Source: Cyclina sinensis
Lineage: Eukaryota; Mollusca; Bivalvia; Venerida; Veneridae
Length of the DNA: 64,000 nt
NCBI GenBank assembly: GCA_012932295.1
Contig: JAAONU010000001.1
Span: forward strand, 37,479,449 to 37,543,448
Reading direction: 5' to 3'
Numbering within the stretch: position 1 is the stretch's first letter; every line of letters begins with the position of its first letter. The notes beneath the pieces were generated by a model. It was not told the origin of the DNA and made no database searches. It worked only from the letters and a program-made list of their open reading frames with translations. The translations under genes were made by a program, and so were the position numbers. Of the stretch, positions 62,028 through 64,000 are shown one piece after another.

Positions 62028-62641
62028 TGTCGTCTGCAGTTGGTCGAAGCAATCGCAAATGTTGAAAAGGAAATACAATATTAGCGGGGAGTTTTCACTC
62101 TTTTCAGCGACTGAAAGAAGAGTTTTTTCCACGAATAATTATCTGTGATAGTTAGCTTAGCATTTTGTGAGTTCACGGAAGCCCTGTTTATACTTGTTTT
62201 TTTTTCTTTTTATTGTTTAATATGTTAAATAAGTTTATAGTATAATAATGGCAGAGACAAAACGATGATTTTACAAGCACACATTGTCTTGTAAATCCTC
62301 AACAGTTTCTACAACTAAAGGATATCAGAACAATGAATAAGTAAAACAAAACTGACACTGAATAATTAATTGTCTTGGCATTGATAGAGTTAAATGCTGA
62401 GAAGCGACACTGGAGTGACAGAAGTTCACAACATTTCCTCGAGGTAGTTTCACCTGCAAAGAATTTGATAAGGCTTTTTAAAAATCTGTCGCCGGATATA
62501 TTTAAGTTCAAAGTGGCTTCGTTCAATGACGTACCCTTTAACGGCGCCTTTTTCGCAGACGACCCCTACAGCGACGACGAAGAAACAGTCGATAAAACCT
62601 ACAACATGTCGTCTGCTTTAATAACTTCTGAAAGAACCTGA
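62028..62641 (+). other. Exon-like segment, paralogous copy 2 (donor lost)
   Basis: The frame at 62513-62608 encodes VASFNDVPFNGAFFADD, then SDDEET and VDKTYN, aligned codon for codon with copy 1 at 57538-57630. A 29-base core (GTGGCTTCGTTCAATGACG plus TACCCTTTAA) is identical. Where copy 1 has AAG|GTATCG this copy has AACATGTCG, so the donor is absent. Flanks at 62028-62180 also align with 57137-57230 (GTCGTCTGCAGTTG; TTTTTTCCAC). It is best viewed as the second copy of a duplication of about 4.9 kb, possibly a dead exon. Confidence 0.35.
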
Positions 62642-64000
62642 TAATATACTACTTTAACAACTTAAACAAAGCATAATGCATAAACTTAATACATAAACAA
62701 ATCAAAATAATAAAAATATAGGAAAAGCGTTTTAAAATTTAGTATTTTATATTTAAGTGTTGCAATATCTTGTCTTGACAAGTCTTGATGGGCATACATG
62801 AGCTTTTAAAGTAAGCCCTCACCAACAGTTGAAAACAATTCTTAAACTTACTACCTGCTCAGCAAACGGTCATATCTCAATAAGATCTATCTCGACCGTC
62901 ACTTTTCTACCAAGAGCGTTGAGCTAAGTCTCATTAATAAAGTAGAACATAATAATGGATCAAAATATATGTAAAAACATGCTCTTGCCTGCAACACAGA
63001 CAGACATGAAAATGTATTTCTATGAAAATACAGAACATATTTGATTTCTCTTAATTTCTGACGAGCCACAGTATGTTTCTATGTGGTTGCAGATAAGCAT
63101 ACTTGTGCACCGAAATTCTTTTTATTAACAATCTTGTACGGCATATATGGGCTTTTAAACTTTCTTTTAGATCTGATTTGTAAGCAGCTTTTCAGGTATT
63201 TTATACCCTATTGAAAATATTTTTTTAAATTTCAACAATTACTATAATGTACTATCATTAAATAATGCTACAAATGTGATGTGACCAGGTCTATTTCTGA
63301 ATAAAATATGTTATAAAATAAGTAACCGTTTCAAATTCTGTCGTCACGGGTTTCAGTGCGGAAACTTTTCAGTAGCCTCGAACCTTAGAATTTAAATATA
63401 ATCATCATTTCAGTATCTTTTGAAAAGTAATTCTGTTTTCCTTTAAAACATAATTCGTTCACTAAGTTCTGAGCCGCATTTGTAGTAGAAAATTATTCAT
63501 TATTCAAATGTTACATGTCGCACCAAATAAAAACCGAAGTGGCGATGCTGAGACTGGAAGCTTCATCACAAATCTAATGTCTTGTAAAGTCATATAAAAT
63601 GAAAAACAAATCGTATTCGCGAAGAACTCAGTTTTTACCGGCAAGTTTGGATCTCTTTAACGGAACAGTTTTGAGGTGTTTTTTCAGATATTCATTTCTT
63701 GAAAAATAAAAGAAATCTTGAAATCAGGATATTCCGTGACAAGAATTTATTTTGACTCCTCTCAACAGCTTCGGTTTTAGCTATCTTTGTTTTTGCGTAG
63801 AATGATATCTAGAATTGTTTTAAATCTAGACAGCAAGTCCGCAGAACTCAGTCCTATGGTTAAGAGTACTTTTTTGTATAAAGGTTGTTTGCTGCAAGTT
63901 ATTTTCGAAAGATATGTTTTCCACAAAACTAAAAGGCTGCTTGTAGATTATTTGTAACAGACCTGAAATCAACACCCTTCAGAATGAAAAGACTACCAAA
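62642..64000. other. Right-end stretch, no feature recognised
   Basis: A+T-rich DNA to the window edge. No exon of the Rab-like gene or any other recognised gene was seen on either strand. Confidence 0.35.

Overview
The window looks like an A+T-rich, intron-rich animal nuclear genome, most likely a bivalve mollusc. This is an inference from three things. The genes have GT-AG introns and look metazoan: a Kazal inhibitor, a Cys-loop receptor, a DeSI-type peptidase and a Rab GTPase. The receptor belongs to the divergent nicotinic-like type that is expanded in bivalves. The dispersed repeats (tRNA-headed SINEs with a conserved tail, a TIR element with GGATCCAG-type ends, a Penelope/LINE-like endonuclease relic) are of kinds common in mollusc genomes. 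No species can be named from the sequence alone.

Layout. (1) 139-1869, minus strand: the 5' part of a secreted multi-Kazal protein whose 3' end lies beyond the left edge. (2) 2070-3640: a 32-bp minisatellite. (3) 4404-5949, plus strand: a complete two-exon Cys-loop receptor subunit of 460 residues. (4) 5950-10312: gene-free, with a large fold-back element (6665-7320), a GAAA/GATA microsatellite, two small palindromic elements and a SINE. (5) 10313-18226, plus strand: a complete ten-exon gene joining a DeSI-1-like PPPDE peptidase domain to a C-terminal PUL-like domain (453 residues). (6) 18360-18631: a TIR element with a visible target-site duplication. (7) 20760-23030: a 39-bp minisatellite with a 195-bp higher-order repeat. 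(8) 24959-53356, plus strand: the first two coding exons of a Rab26/Rab37-like GTPase, separated by a 28.2-kb intron. The intron is filled with degenerate local duplications, a decayed retroelement, SINE and MITE copies, a 27-bp minisatellite and several short tandem duplications. (9) 53357-64000: no further Rab exon was recognised. It holds a pair of paralogous exon-like segments about 5 kb apart (57.5 kb and 62.5 kb) with a conserved acidic reading frame.

The four genes show no functional linkage and no operon-like arrangement. Most of the window is introns, repeats and intergenic DNA. Exon models were made by hand from reading frame, splice consensus and family knowledge; no search was run. 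The most unusual observations are the DeSI-PUL domain joining, the giant Rab first intron, the duplicated exon-like segments after it, and three long minisatellites with different periods (32, 39 and 27 bp) in 64 kb. No clearly new defence or mobile system was found.
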